Shown: positions 1 through 6,863 of the stretch, piece by piece | Numbering within the stretch: the first letter of the stretch is position 1 | Layout: every line of letters starts with the position of its first letter | Assembly (NCBI GenBank): GCA_035508495.1 | Contig: DATJMX010000084.1 | Location: 1 to 64,000 of the forward strand | Direction: 5' to 3' | Source: Candidatus Binataceae bacterium | GTDB lineage: Bacteria > Desulfobacterota > Binatia > Binatales > Binataceae | Length of the DNA stretch: 64,000 nt | Made by a program: the position numbers and the translations under genes | Notes under the pieces: model-generated | The model's database searches: none | Seen by the model: the letters and a program-made list of their open reading frames with translations, nothing else | Told to the model about the DNA's origin: nothing

Positions 1-15
1 GTAGATCCGCGACTG

Positions 16-309
16 GTGAGCAAGTTGTCCTGTGCACTGGATAACAGCGCTCAGGATGCGATTCTCGAGTTCACCGATAATGAAGCCCGTCGGGATTTCG
101 AAGCCGCTCTTTGCCGGATGCAAGCAGCGAGGTCAGGAGACCAATATAGATTTTTAAATCTGGAACATGCGCCTACCTGTATCGTTCGGTGCGAATCACA
201 ACTGCTCAAACAAGCGTTGAATTCCGATGAGCTGCTCGTCGCGAGCGCGTGCGACGTTGATCGCTCGCTTTTCCTACGGCGCCGGCACGAAAGCACCGTG
301 GTTATGTAG
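16..309 (+). CDS. Hypothetical 97-residue protein
   Basis: A GTG-initiated frame of 97 codons at the left edge of the window. It has no signal peptide, membrane segment or motif that I recognise; the composition is mixed with four cysteines, at about residues 6, 33, 55 and 59. No strong Shine-Dalgarno precedes the GTG, and only 15 bases are available upstream, so a longer 5' end outside the window is possible. A GC-rich hairpin follows at 375-400. It may be a genuine small gene or a chance open frame; I cannot assign a role. Confidence 0.3.
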   Translation: MSKLSCALDNSAQDAILEFTDNEARRDFEAALCRMQAARSGDQYRFLNLEHAPTCIVRCESQLLKQALNSDELLVASACDVDRSLFLRRRHESTVVM

Positions 310-374
310 ACTTAAGTCGTTCGTAATTGATGCGAGCGGCGGCAAGATCGATACGATCTTCGACTAGCCCGCCT

Positions 375-400
375 CGCGCGCCGTTGCTCAACGGCGCGCG
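375..400. terminator. Perfect 11-bp hairpin in the 310-541 gap
   Basis: CGCGCGCCGTT (375-385), loop GCTC, then AACGGCGCGCG (390-400) form a perfect stem. It lies between the small plus-strand frame and the 3' end of the esterase gene, where convergent transcripts would meet. There is no T-tract, so factor-independent termination is only plausible. The rest of 310-541 shows no gene. Confidence 0.45.
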
Positions 401-541
401 GTGAGATTTGCGGCTGCTACTTGCGCACGCATGGCGATCGCCGTTGCAACCGATGTCTAATCGGCGATTCAGAAGCGCGAAGCATCAGCCGCGGTTAGTC
501 GGCTTCATTCTGGTAAGACCAAGCACCTGCGATCTGCTCAC

Positions 542-2038
542 TTACTTCGGTTCCACGAGCACTACCTCGAGCGGAGCATCGGCGGCGTTCTCAGTCTGCA
601 ACGTCTCGGCGTCCAGCCACGCGGCGACTGTCGCCGGTGCGCCGCGCTCATCGCTCCTGCCGTCGGCGAATTTGAGCTTCACCGCGACGTCGGTGATGGT
701 CGCGAGGACGCGCGGCGGATGATGCACCATGATCCCCTTCTCATGCGCGCCGAATCTCAGTCGCACGATTCGCACGTGCTCGTTCTCGAACTCAACGCGA
801 AATCGCGCCGGCTCGAGACGGATCGCGTCGAGCGCATGCGGCTCCACGCGCGGCGCGGATTTCAGCTCGACGCGAATCTCGCGAATCGCCTTGTCGTTTC
901 GCTCGCAAGCTTGCTCCGGCAGTGATCCATCGAGGTAGTACGCACGTCCACTGTCGGTGAAGTCGATCCCGACCATTCGATTCGAGCCAGGTACAAACTC
1001 GGGCACGATCTCGCCGCGAGCGATATTGACGTTGACCAGCCGGACGAACTCGTTTTCAAAGAACACTTCATATGGCTTGGACGTGCCCGCGGTGGCTTCC
1101 AGAGCCGTCCGGAGTTTCTCGGCGCATTCGTCGATCGCGGTTTGGCCGGCATCGATCGCGCCCGCCATGCTGATGAAACCGTGAATTGTTGTCTCGTAGC
1201 GATGATGCTCAGCCGCAACGCCAGCATCGCGAAGCAATTGGATATACGCTTCGCCGTCGTCGCGCAGAATGTCGAAGCCCGCAGTTACCATGAACGCGGG
1301 CGGCAGCCGCGAAAAGTCGCATGAGAGAATCGGCGACACGCGCGGATCGCCGATCTGGCTCCGATCGACAAGATACTGATCGAAGAACCAGTCGAGTGCG
1401 GCGCGTTCGAAGAAGTATCCTTGTGCGAACTCCTCCATCGATTGCGATTCGCCTTTCATTCCTACGGCCGGATAAATCAGGAGCTGGAACCTGAGCGGCG
1501 GCCCATTGCGATCGCGCGCGAGTTGCGCGACGACCGCGGCGAGATTGCCGCCGGCCGAGTCGCCGCCAACCGCCAGCCGCGCCGGGTCGCCGCCGACACT
1601 CGCGCCATTGTCGTAGGCCCACAGCAGCGCGGCGTATGCATCGTCGACAGCCGCCGGAAACCGATTCTCGGGTGCTAACGCGTAGTCAACTGCGACGACG
1701 ATCGCAGCCGATTGCTCCGCGAGGCGGCGGCAGATGGCGTCGTGCGTGTCGAGATTGCCGAAAATCATACCGCCGCCGTGGTAGTAGACGAGCAGCGGTC
1801 GCGGTGCGGTCACGGCACTCTTCGCGCGATAAATCCTGATCGCGATATCGCCGCGCGGCCCTGCGATCGCACGATTCTCGACCTTGTCCAGCTCAACGCG
1901 CGGCAGTTCGACAGAGCGATGAAACGCGGCGAAGTTGGCGCGCAACCGCTCGAGCGGCATCGCCGGATCCAGAAAAGGATCCTGCGCTATCTTGTCGAGA
2001 ATTGCGCGTGACTGGTCGTCAAGCCGGGCACCCGTCAC
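542..2038 (-). CDS. HSL-family alpha/beta hydrolase fused to two cupin-like domains
   Basis: The first 310 or so residues are an esterase/lipase of the hormone-sensitive-lipase family: an HGGG oxyanion motif, the nucleophile elbow GDSAGG and a C-terminal Asp and His (GFDILRD, IHGF). They are followed by about 180 residues with two similar halves, each opening with an F-E-N-E-x-V-R motif (FFENEFVRLVNV and VEFENEHVRIVRLRF); the second contains HHPPRV, as in small cupin-like proteins. I chose the GTG at 2038 because its GTGA overlaps the stop of the glutaredoxin gene by four bases, typical of translational coupling, and family homology begins there. Cytoplasmic; substrate unknown. The fusion is unusual for this family. 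Confidence 0.85.
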   Translation of the reverse strand: MTGARLDDQSRAILDKIAQDPFLDPAMPLERLRANFAAFHRSVELPRVELDKVENRAIAGPRGDIAIRIYRAKSAVTAPRPLLVYYHGGGMIFGNLDTHDAICRRLAEQSAAIVVAVDYALAPENRFPAAVDDAYAALLWAYDNGASVGGDPARLAVGGDSAGGNLAAVVAQLARDRNGPPLRFQLLIYPAVGMKGESQSMEEFAQGYFFERAALDWFFDQYLVDRSQIGDPRVSPILSCDFSRLPPAFMVTAGFDILRDDGEAYIQLLRDAGVAAEHHRYETTIHGFISMAGAIDAGQTAIDECAEKLRTALEATAGTSKPYEVFFENEFVRLVNVNIARGEIVPEFVPGSNRMVGIDFTDSGRAYYLDGSLPEQACERNDKAIREIRVELKSAPRVEPHALDAIRLEPARFRVEFENEHVRIVRLRFGAHEKGIMVHHPPRVLATITDVAVKLKFADGRSDERGAPATVAAWLDAETLQTENAADAPLEVVLVEPK

Positions 2039-2262
2039 AGCCCGAGCATCCGGCGCAGGCGCGGCGCGCTGAAGCCGAGCATCGTCTCGCCGCCCGCCTT
2101 GATCACCGGCACGGCGCGAAAGCCCATCGCGATCAGCTCGTCGCGCGCCGTGTCGTCGTTCGCGATATTCTTCTCGACGAACGCAACCTTGTTTTGGGTG
2201 AGAAACTGCTTGGCCTGAAGGCAGGCCGAGCATCCGGCGTTGGTGTAGATTACGACGTCCAT
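2035..2262 (-). CDS. Glutaredoxin-like protein, 75 aa
   Basis: A small thioredoxin-fold protein beginning MDVVIYTNAGC with a CSAC redox pair (C11, C14), a cis-proline segment (FRAVPVI) and the GFS motif near the C-terminus that binds glutathione or a partner in NrdH/GrxC-type proteins. The ATG at 2262 has a GAGGA ribosome binding site. It overlaps the end of the MerR gene upstream and the GTG start of the esterase downstream, so the three are one operon. Under a metal- or thiol-responsive regulator, a role in thiol repair is a reasonable inference. Confidence 0.88.
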   Translation of the reverse strand: MDVVIYTNAGCSACLQAKQFLTQNKVAFVEKNIANDDTARDELIAMGFRAVPVIKAGGETMLGFSAPRLRRMLGL

Positions 2263-2693
2263 ACGATTTTCCTCTTCGATGACGCCGTGTGATTGTGTGC
2301 AGAATGCGCGCTGTGGCCACGATTCGAGCTGCATTTCGCGCAGGTGCATACTCCGCCGCATGCTTCGATCAGCCTCGCGAGCGTGCGGCGCATGCGCTTA
2401 AGGCGCGCGAGCTCTTCATCCATCGCGACCAGTTTGGCCTCGGCCTTACGCGTCACCGGACCGCATTCGAGGGTCGATTTCACGCCCATCGAAAGCAGCT
2501 CCTTGATTTCGCGCAGGGTGAAGCCGAGCGCCTTCGCGTCCTGGATGAAGCGCAGTCGATCGAGAACCTCGAGCGGGTACTGCCTGTAACCCGACATGTT
2601 GCGGCCGGGCCGTGCGAGGAGTCCCTCGCGCTCGTAAAACCGCAGCGTATCGATACTGATGCCGGCGGCTTCTGCCACGCGTCCGATCGTCAT
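2250..2693 (-). CDS. MerR-family metal/thiol-type transcriptional regulator
   Basis: The N-terminal winged helix (MTIGRVAEAAG, then DTLRFYEREGLL) is followed by the long dimerisation helix and a cysteine/histidine-rich tail (CGGVCTCAKC then HSAHSAHNH). A cysteine in the STLECGPV segment matches the position of the metal-ligand Cys in ZntR/MerR-type sensors, so zinc, another soft metal or thiol stress is the likely signal. Two in-frame ATGs lie upstream (2720 and 2699), but a MerR-type promoter covers them; I prefer 2693, where the mRNA would be almost leaderless. First gene of an operon with the glutaredoxin and the esterase. It probably regulates itself. Confidence 0.85.
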   Translation of the reverse strand: MTIGRVAEAAGISIDTLRFYEREGLLARPGRNMSGYRQYPLEVLDRLRFIQDAKALGFTLREIKELLSMGVKSTLECGPVTRKAEAKLVAMDEELARLKRMRRTLARLIEACGGVCTCAKCSSNRGHSAHSAHNHTASSKRKIVWTS

Positions 2694-2701
2694 CTGCATA
2701 A

Positions 2702-2733
2702 TCGATACACCCTCGACCATACTCCAGAGTCAA
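2702..2733 (-). promoter_or_regulatory. MerR-type promoter/operator with 20-bp spacer
   Basis: On the minus strand: -35 TTGACT (2728-2733), a 20-bp spacer starting CTGGAGT, and -10 TATCGA (2702-2707). The over-long spacer and the imperfect dyad ACTCTGGAG...GTCGAGGGT are the hallmark of promoters that MerR regulators activate by DNA distortion; the left half matches my memory of the E. coli zntA operator. It reads into the merR-grx-esterase operon. Confidence 0.75.
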
Positions 2734-2925
2734 GGGACCAGCGGCTTGCTCACATCCAGACTAAACAGGATCTTGTGATTCGCGGGGCTACGGCCTACAC
2801 TCCTTGCCGAGCCCGTTTTCCCTTAAATAAACTTGCGTCGGGCAAACCGACTGGACGGTCTGAGTTCTGTCTCGACTCGAACGCCAGCGATGATGCCGCG
2901 CATCAACATCTGGTGGAGGGGTACC

Positions 2926-3843
2926 ATGTCCGTTGGTGATCGAGGTCTCTCGCGGTTTATGTTGGTAATGCTGACCGGATTGATTGCGGTGTCGGCGCCG
3001 CAACTGGCATCCGCCGCTACGTTCAGTGCGCTGAAGGTATTGAGCGTAGCCATACCGGTACCGCCGGGCGCGGAGCCAAACGGTCAGATGTCCCTACAGG
3101 CGACCGCAAAGGCGAATATCGGTTTCGGCAGTTCGACCGTGTCGTTTTATCTCGCTCAGAATCCATATCCGGAGGCGAGCGACATACTGATCGGCAGCGC
3201 GAGCGCGTCACTTTTGCCGCTGCTCTTTGCTCCGGGCCCCGTCAGCGCGACAGGAACTGTGCCGTCAGATGTCACCCCGGGATTCTATTATTTGCTGGCT
3301 TGTGCGGGCGCCAACAATTGCGCGGCGAGCAAGCAAACCATCACCATCGCGGCGCAAGAACTGAGTCGCAATCCCCAGGAACCAGGGGTCTCTTCCCAAA
3401 GTGCCCCCGGACAGGAGTTCTTTCCTGAGAGCACGCCAGGGATGAGCGTGGGCACTCCATTCAATTGCCCGGCCTCGGGTAATGGGCAATCGGGCGCTCA
3501 ATGTGTTTGGGTGACGACGCAGATTGTCAGCTTCACACCGCCAAATCAGGCCTTGGGCTTGTTCTACTGTCCAACCAGCTATCCTTATCCGTTCCAGGTG
3601 ATATTCGGACATGACACCTTGTGGAAAGACCTCTCCGCATTCGGAGCGGTCGGGCACACCACTGGTGTCAGCTTTACCAAGTACAAGACGGACTCCCTCG
3701 GTTTCGTCCTTTCTTTCGCCGGACCACCGCGTGGCTACGCAGTGTTCTCGTGGACGTGTTTGCCGGGCTTTTGCGGCTCGGCACTCACCGGCCAGGTTCA
3801 ATATGCGTGCGCAAATGTAAAGACCGTGCGGGCAATACCGTAA
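2926..3843 (+). CDS. Exported protein with CARDB-like domain
   Basis: 305 residues starting at an ATG with a strong GGAGGGG site. A Sec signal peptide is clear (hydrophobic MLVMLTGLIAVSAPQ, cleavage after LASAA). Residues about 40-145 read like a CARDB/Ig-like adhesion domain: alternating strands, TVSFYLAQ, then ILIGSA, GTVPSDV and YYLLACAGANN. The C-terminal half holds several cysteines that could form disulfides and has no family I know. Transcribed divergently from merR. A periplasmic or surface role is inferred from the signal peptide only. Confidence 0.7.
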   Translation: MSVGDRGLSRFMLVMLTGLIAVSAPQLASAATFSALKVLSVAIPVPPGAEPNGQMSLQATAKANIGFGSSTVSFYLAQNPYPEASDILIGSASASLLPLLFAPGPVSATGTVPSDVTPGFYYLLACAGANNCAASKQTITIAAQELSRNPQEPGVSSQSAPGQEFFPESTPGMSVGTPFNCPASGNGQSGAQCVWVTTQIVSFTPPNQALGLFYCPTSYPYPFQVIFGHDTLWKDLSAFGAVGHTTGVSFTKYKTDSLGFVLSFAGPPRGYAVFSWTCLPGFCGSALTGQVQYACANVKTVRAIP

Positions 3844-3903
3844 TAGTGAAGGGACAGAGATCTGATTCAGGATCGGAGTTCCGGTTTCACAAATGCCCAC
3901 GCT

Positions 3904-3924
3904 CCGCCCTTCAGGCGAGGGCGG
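3904..3924. terminator. Hairpin between convergent genes
   Basis: CCGCCCT (3904-3910), a 7-base loop and AGGGCGG (3918-3924). It lies between the 3' ends of the exported-protein gene and the ATPase gene and could end either transcript. No T-run. Confidence 0.4.
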
Positions 3925-3972
3925 ATCGTGAGCAGATCCAAGCGGGGCGTACCGGCGACGCTCCAGATGGTC

Positions 3973-4533
3973 TCAGGTTTCGGCCGAGCCGATTGACAGT
4001 TCGCGCAGGATGAAATCGACGCGGTCTGAAATCGGAGCTTTGGGCAATTCGATCAGCTCGTAGCCGCACTCGCGATAGGCGGCGACGTTGGAGCGATAGT
4101 CCTCGATCGCAAACTCGAAGGAATAGGGACGCTCGGGATCGTTGGTAAAGATCTCTTTCCACGGCGGGGTCACGAAAGCTTTCGGCGCGTAGCGATAAAT
4201 TCGAGCCGCGTTGCGATAGTGCTCCGTTGCGAGGCCGAGCTGGCGCGACGCCCCGACGCCCTCGACGATACCGCGATCGAAGAACACGGGCCGCTCGCGC
4301 TCGGCCGTCTGCTCGTAAACGAAAATCGCGCGCGAAAGTGCCAGCTCGCAGAACTTCTGCGGATTCTGCCACGGCGTCCCGTCGCCGCCGATACGAAGCT
4401 GCTCCTTGACAATACTGCGACCGACTTCATCGACGCATAAATGCCCGCGCGCGCGAAGGGCGTCGATAATCGAAGATTTGCCGCCGCCGGAGCCGCCGGT
4501 AAGTACGTAAAAGTTGTTGCGTTCAAAGGCCAC
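3973..4533 (-). CDS. AAA-type P-loop ATPase/kinase (AAA_28-like)
   Basis: 186 residues with Walker A GGSGGGKSS near the N-terminus, an acidic VDEVGRSIV segment and a Walker-B-like VFFDRGIVEG strand, then basic and acidic lid residues. This layout matches small single-domain P-loop NTPases of the AAA_28 family, which resemble nucleotide or metabolite kinases; the substrate is unknown. It starts at GTG 4533, preceded by GGGAGGA. Monocistronic, facing away from the lipoprotein pair, with a palindrome in the shared upstream region. Confidence 0.75.
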   Translation of the reverse strand: MAFERNNFYVLTGGSGGGKSSIIDALRARGHLCVDEVGRSIVKEQLRIGGDGTPWQNPQKFCELALSRAIFVYEQTAERERPVFFDRGIVEGVGASRQLGLATEHYRNAARIYRYAPKAFVTPPWKEIFTNDPERPYSFEFAIEDYRSNVAAYRECGYELIELPKAPISDRVDFILRELSIGSAET

Positions 4534-4579
4534 GACTTGAATCCTCCCAAAGGTCCCATTTGCAATTCAATCCGTAAAA

Positions 4580-4603
4580 GTCTACTGTCCGCATACAGTA
4601 GAC
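4580..4603. promoter_or_regulatory. Perfect palindrome in a divergent intergenic region
   Basis: GTCTACTGT (4580-4588), six bases, then ACAGTAGAC (4595-4603): nine perfectly matched bases on each side. It lies 47 bp upstream of the ATPase start and 51 bp upstream of the lipoprotein start. Position and symmetry fit an operator for a dimeric repressor serving one or both genes; a transcribed hairpin is the alternative. Confidence 0.5.
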
Positions 4604-4653
4604 AGACAGCATCACAAACGTAGCGCCTGACCAAAGGGGCGCCGATCGAGGCC

Positions 4654-5109
4654 ATGCGAATGAAAAGATTCGTGGGGTTCGCTTCAGCACTGGCGATCGA
4701 CGTTGTCGCGATGAGTCTGCGCGGATGTTCCCTGGTGGCCTCCGTCCAGCAGACCCGCGACGAGAGGCGCCGGGAGGTGATCCAGCGGACGGACATCGCG
4801 CACGTCTATGTCACGCTCGACGACCTTCCGCGCGACAAACCCTACAAGGTGCTGGGCGATATCAAGTACAGCGAACCGTTCGACAGCGAACTCGACCAGG
4901 CCGAGATCAACCGCCATCTCAGGGCGCTCGCAGTGGCAATGTATCCCGATCAGGCCGACGCTGTAATCAAGGTTAACGACGACATCCAATCCTCCTCAGG
5001 CACGACCGGGACCGTGACGGCAACCGGCGAGGTTGTGCAGTTCGACACCTCAACCAACCGAAAGATGCTGCACGACATGGCGGACGAGATAGTCGCGTCG
5101 CCGAGATGA
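4654..5109 (+). CDS. Small lipoprotein, paralogue of the next gene
   Basis: 151 residues with a short hydrophobic N-terminus ending at LRGC, an imperfect lipobox (Arg at -2 is unusual). The rest is a small mixed alpha/beta domain: AHVYVTLDDLP, DKPYKVLGDIKYSEPF, then MYPDQADAVIKV and a Ser/Thr-rich strand pair. The same core occurs in the following gene, so the two are a tandem duplication. Likely anchored in the outer or inner membrane; function unknown. Confidence 0.7.
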   Translation: MRMKRFVGFASALAIDVVAMSLRGCSLVASVQQTRDERRREVIQRTDIAHVYVTLDDLPRDKPYKVLGDIKYSEPFDSELDQAEINRHLRALAVAMYPDQADAVIKVNDDIQSSSGTTGTVTATGEVVQFDTSTNRKMLHDMADEIVASPR

Positions 5110-5112
5110 ATA

Positions 5113-5583
5113 GTGATGATGGTGCGCGCGATGTTCGCTTACGCACTGACGATCGGCTTCCTCGCGATGATCTTCAGCGGATGCTCCTGGCTGATGTCCG
5201 ATCGGCGCGCCCAGGAAGAGAAGCATCGGCAGATGGTTCAGACGATGGACACCGCCCACGTCTACATCACCATTGACGATATGCCGCCGAGCAAACCTTA
5301 CAAGGTACTGGGCGAAATCAAGTGCAGCGAACCATTCGCCGCCGAGGAAATCGATCAAATTTCCGTCAACCATCATCTGAAGTCGATAGCACTGGCGAAG
5401 TATCCAACCCAGGCGGACGCCGTGATCAAGCTCAACTACAACATCCAATACCCGACCAATGGCGAGACGGGGACATTGACGGTTTCGGGGCAGGTTATCC
5501 AGTTCAACTCCTCGTCCGATCGCGATCTCATGCACAACATGTGGGAAAGCCCCGCGGAAAACCCCGTCGTATCACCGAGATGA
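5113..5583 (+). CDS. Small lipoprotein, tandem paralogue
   Basis: 156 residues with a clear signal peptide and lipobox (MIFSGCSW). It shares with the preceding gene the blocks TAHVYIT-DDMP, KPYKVLGEIK, EPF, and YPTQADAVIKLNYNIQ, so both arose by duplication. Three start codons are clustered (GTG 5113, ATG 5116, ATG 5119), none with a good ribosome site; it begins three bases after the previous stop, so coupling is likely. Function unknown. Confidence 0.75.
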   Translation: MMMVRAMFAYALTIGFLAMIFSGCSWLMSDRRAQEEKHRQMVQTMDTAHVYITIDDMPPSKPYKVLGEIKCSEPFAAEEIDQISVNHHLKSIALAKYPTQADAVIKLNYNIQYPTNGETGTLTVSGQVIQFNSSSDRDLMHNMWESPAENPVVSPR

Positions 5584-5646
5584 TGAGATCGCTCGCGCTG
5601 ACCCGGGGCGCCGGTCGTCGGGGGGATGAGTTGGCTAGCCGGATAC

Positions 5647-5674
5647 TCCGCGCAGGCTCATGAGCATGCGCGGA
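5647..5674. terminator. Bidirectional terminator-like hairpin
   Basis: TCCGCGCA (5647-5654) pairs with TGCGCGGA (5667-5674), and the loop itself contains the palindrome GCTCATGAGC. It sits between the convergent ends of the lipoprotein gene and clpP. Confidence 0.5.
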
Positions 5675-5701
5675 TCTGTTCGATTCGATTGATCGGTGAA
5701 T

Positions 5702-6304
5702 TCAGGTCGTCGGTAGCTTCGGGCGACCCGCTATCACTTCGTCGAGGAGACCGTACTCGACCGCCTGCGCGGCTGACATGAAGTTATCGCGATCGGTGTC
5801 GCGCTCGATCTTCTTCACGTTCTGACCAGTGTGATGGGCGAGAATCTCGTTGAGAATTTCCTTGAGCCGCAGCGCCTCGCGGGCGTGAATCTCGATATCG
5901 GTAGCCTGGCCCTCGAAACCGCCCGATACCTGGTGAATCAAAATACGCGAATGAGGCAGCGCGTAGCGCCGGCCCTTGGCGCCCGCCGCGAGCAGCAGAG
6001 CGCCCATGCTGGCGGCCTGTCCCACGCACAACGTCGATACGGGAGGCCTGACGAATTGCATGGTATCGTAGATCGCAAGGCCCGCCGTGACAGAGCCGCC
6101 GGGCGAATTGATGTACATGTTGATCTCGCGCTCGGGATCCTCAGATTCGAGAAAAAGAAGCTGCGCCGTGATCAGGTTCGCGACGTCATCGGTGACCGGG
6201 CCACCCATGAAAACGATTCGGTCCTTCAGCAGCCGCGAGTAAATATCGTAGGAACGCTCACCGCGGCCAGTCTGCTCAACGACATAAGGTACTAGAACGC
6301 TCAT
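5702..6304 (-). CDS. clpP: ATP-dependent Clp protease proteolytic subunit
   Basis: 200 residues, the usual ClpP length. The Ser-His-Asp triad is visible: S99 in GQAASMGA, H124 in ILIHQ and D173 in the ERDTDRDNF block; INSPGGSV and the handle helix are also conserved. It forms the tetradecameric chamber that works with ClpX/ClpA. No tig or clpX is adjacent, unlike the standard tig-clpP-clpX order, so this may be a second, stand-alone clpP. Its ATG overlaps by two bases the ATG of the divergent cupredoxin gene. Confidence 0.95.
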   Translation of the reverse strand: MSVLVPYVVEQTGRGERSYDIYSRLLKDRIVFMGGPVTDDVANLITAQLLFLESEDPEREINMYINSPGGSVTAGLAIYDTMQFVRPPVSTLCVGQAASMGALLLAAGAKGRRYALPHSRILIHQVSGGFEGQATDIEIHAREALRLKEILNEILAHHTGQNVKKIERDTDRDNFMSAAQAVEYGLLDEVIAGRPKLPTT

Positions 6305-6833
6305 GCGAATAAATTACTCCGGAAACCATCGTCGGTCGAGAATCTCAGGCGCCGTCGCGCTTGCGCTTCTCGGCTCAGCCGGGACAATCAACGCCGCATC
6401 GAGCAACGTCGCGTCGGAGGCGAAGAACTTTTATCTGCCCGACGCGGCCGCATCGAAAATCGTGTCGGTGACGAAAGGCGGCACGCCCGAGGCCGAGGTC
6501 ACCGTGCTGACCGAGGCCGTCGCGGTCAAGGAAACGGGCCCCAAGGAAACCGTCGCGAAATTCGGCGAGGTCTATGCGTTCGCGCCGAGCTTCATCGCCG
6601 TCAATCGCGACACGCCGACGATGCTCACCTTCTGGAACCTACAGCCCGACGACGAGCACGACTTTATGCTCACCGCGCCCGACGGAAAAGTCTTGATGCA
6701 CGCGAAGCTCGCGCCGCTGACGAAGGAATCGTACGTGTTCACCTTCCACAAGGAGGGACTGTTCGATTTTTATTGCGCGGTGCATCAGCCGGAGATGGCG
6801 GGTCAGATACTTGTCCTGCCGGCAAAGAAGTAA
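6303..6833 (+). CDS. Exported cupredoxin (type 1 copper protein)
   Basis: 176 residues with a Sec signal peptide (basic start, GAVALALLGSAGTINA). The C-terminal half is a plastocyanin/azurin-like fold with the four type 1 copper ligands in order: H119 (DDEHDF), C158 and H161 (YCAVH) and M165. It should carry electrons or copper in the periplasm. The proposed ATG at 6303 overlaps the clpP start; no later Met precedes the signal sequence, so the overlap is probably real. No terminal oxidase or copper gene is adjacent. Confidence 0.85.
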   Translation: MRINYSGNHRRSRISGAVALALLGSAGTINAASSNVASEAKNFYLPDAAASKIVSVTKGGTPEAEVTVLTEAVAVKETGPKETVAKFGEVYAFAPSFIAVNRDTPTMLTFWNLQPDDEHDFMLTAPDGKVLMHAKLAPLTKESYVFTFHKEGLFDFYCAVHQPEMAGQILVLPAKK

Positions 6834-6863
6834 TCAGAAAGATAGCAAAAAGATCACCAGAAC

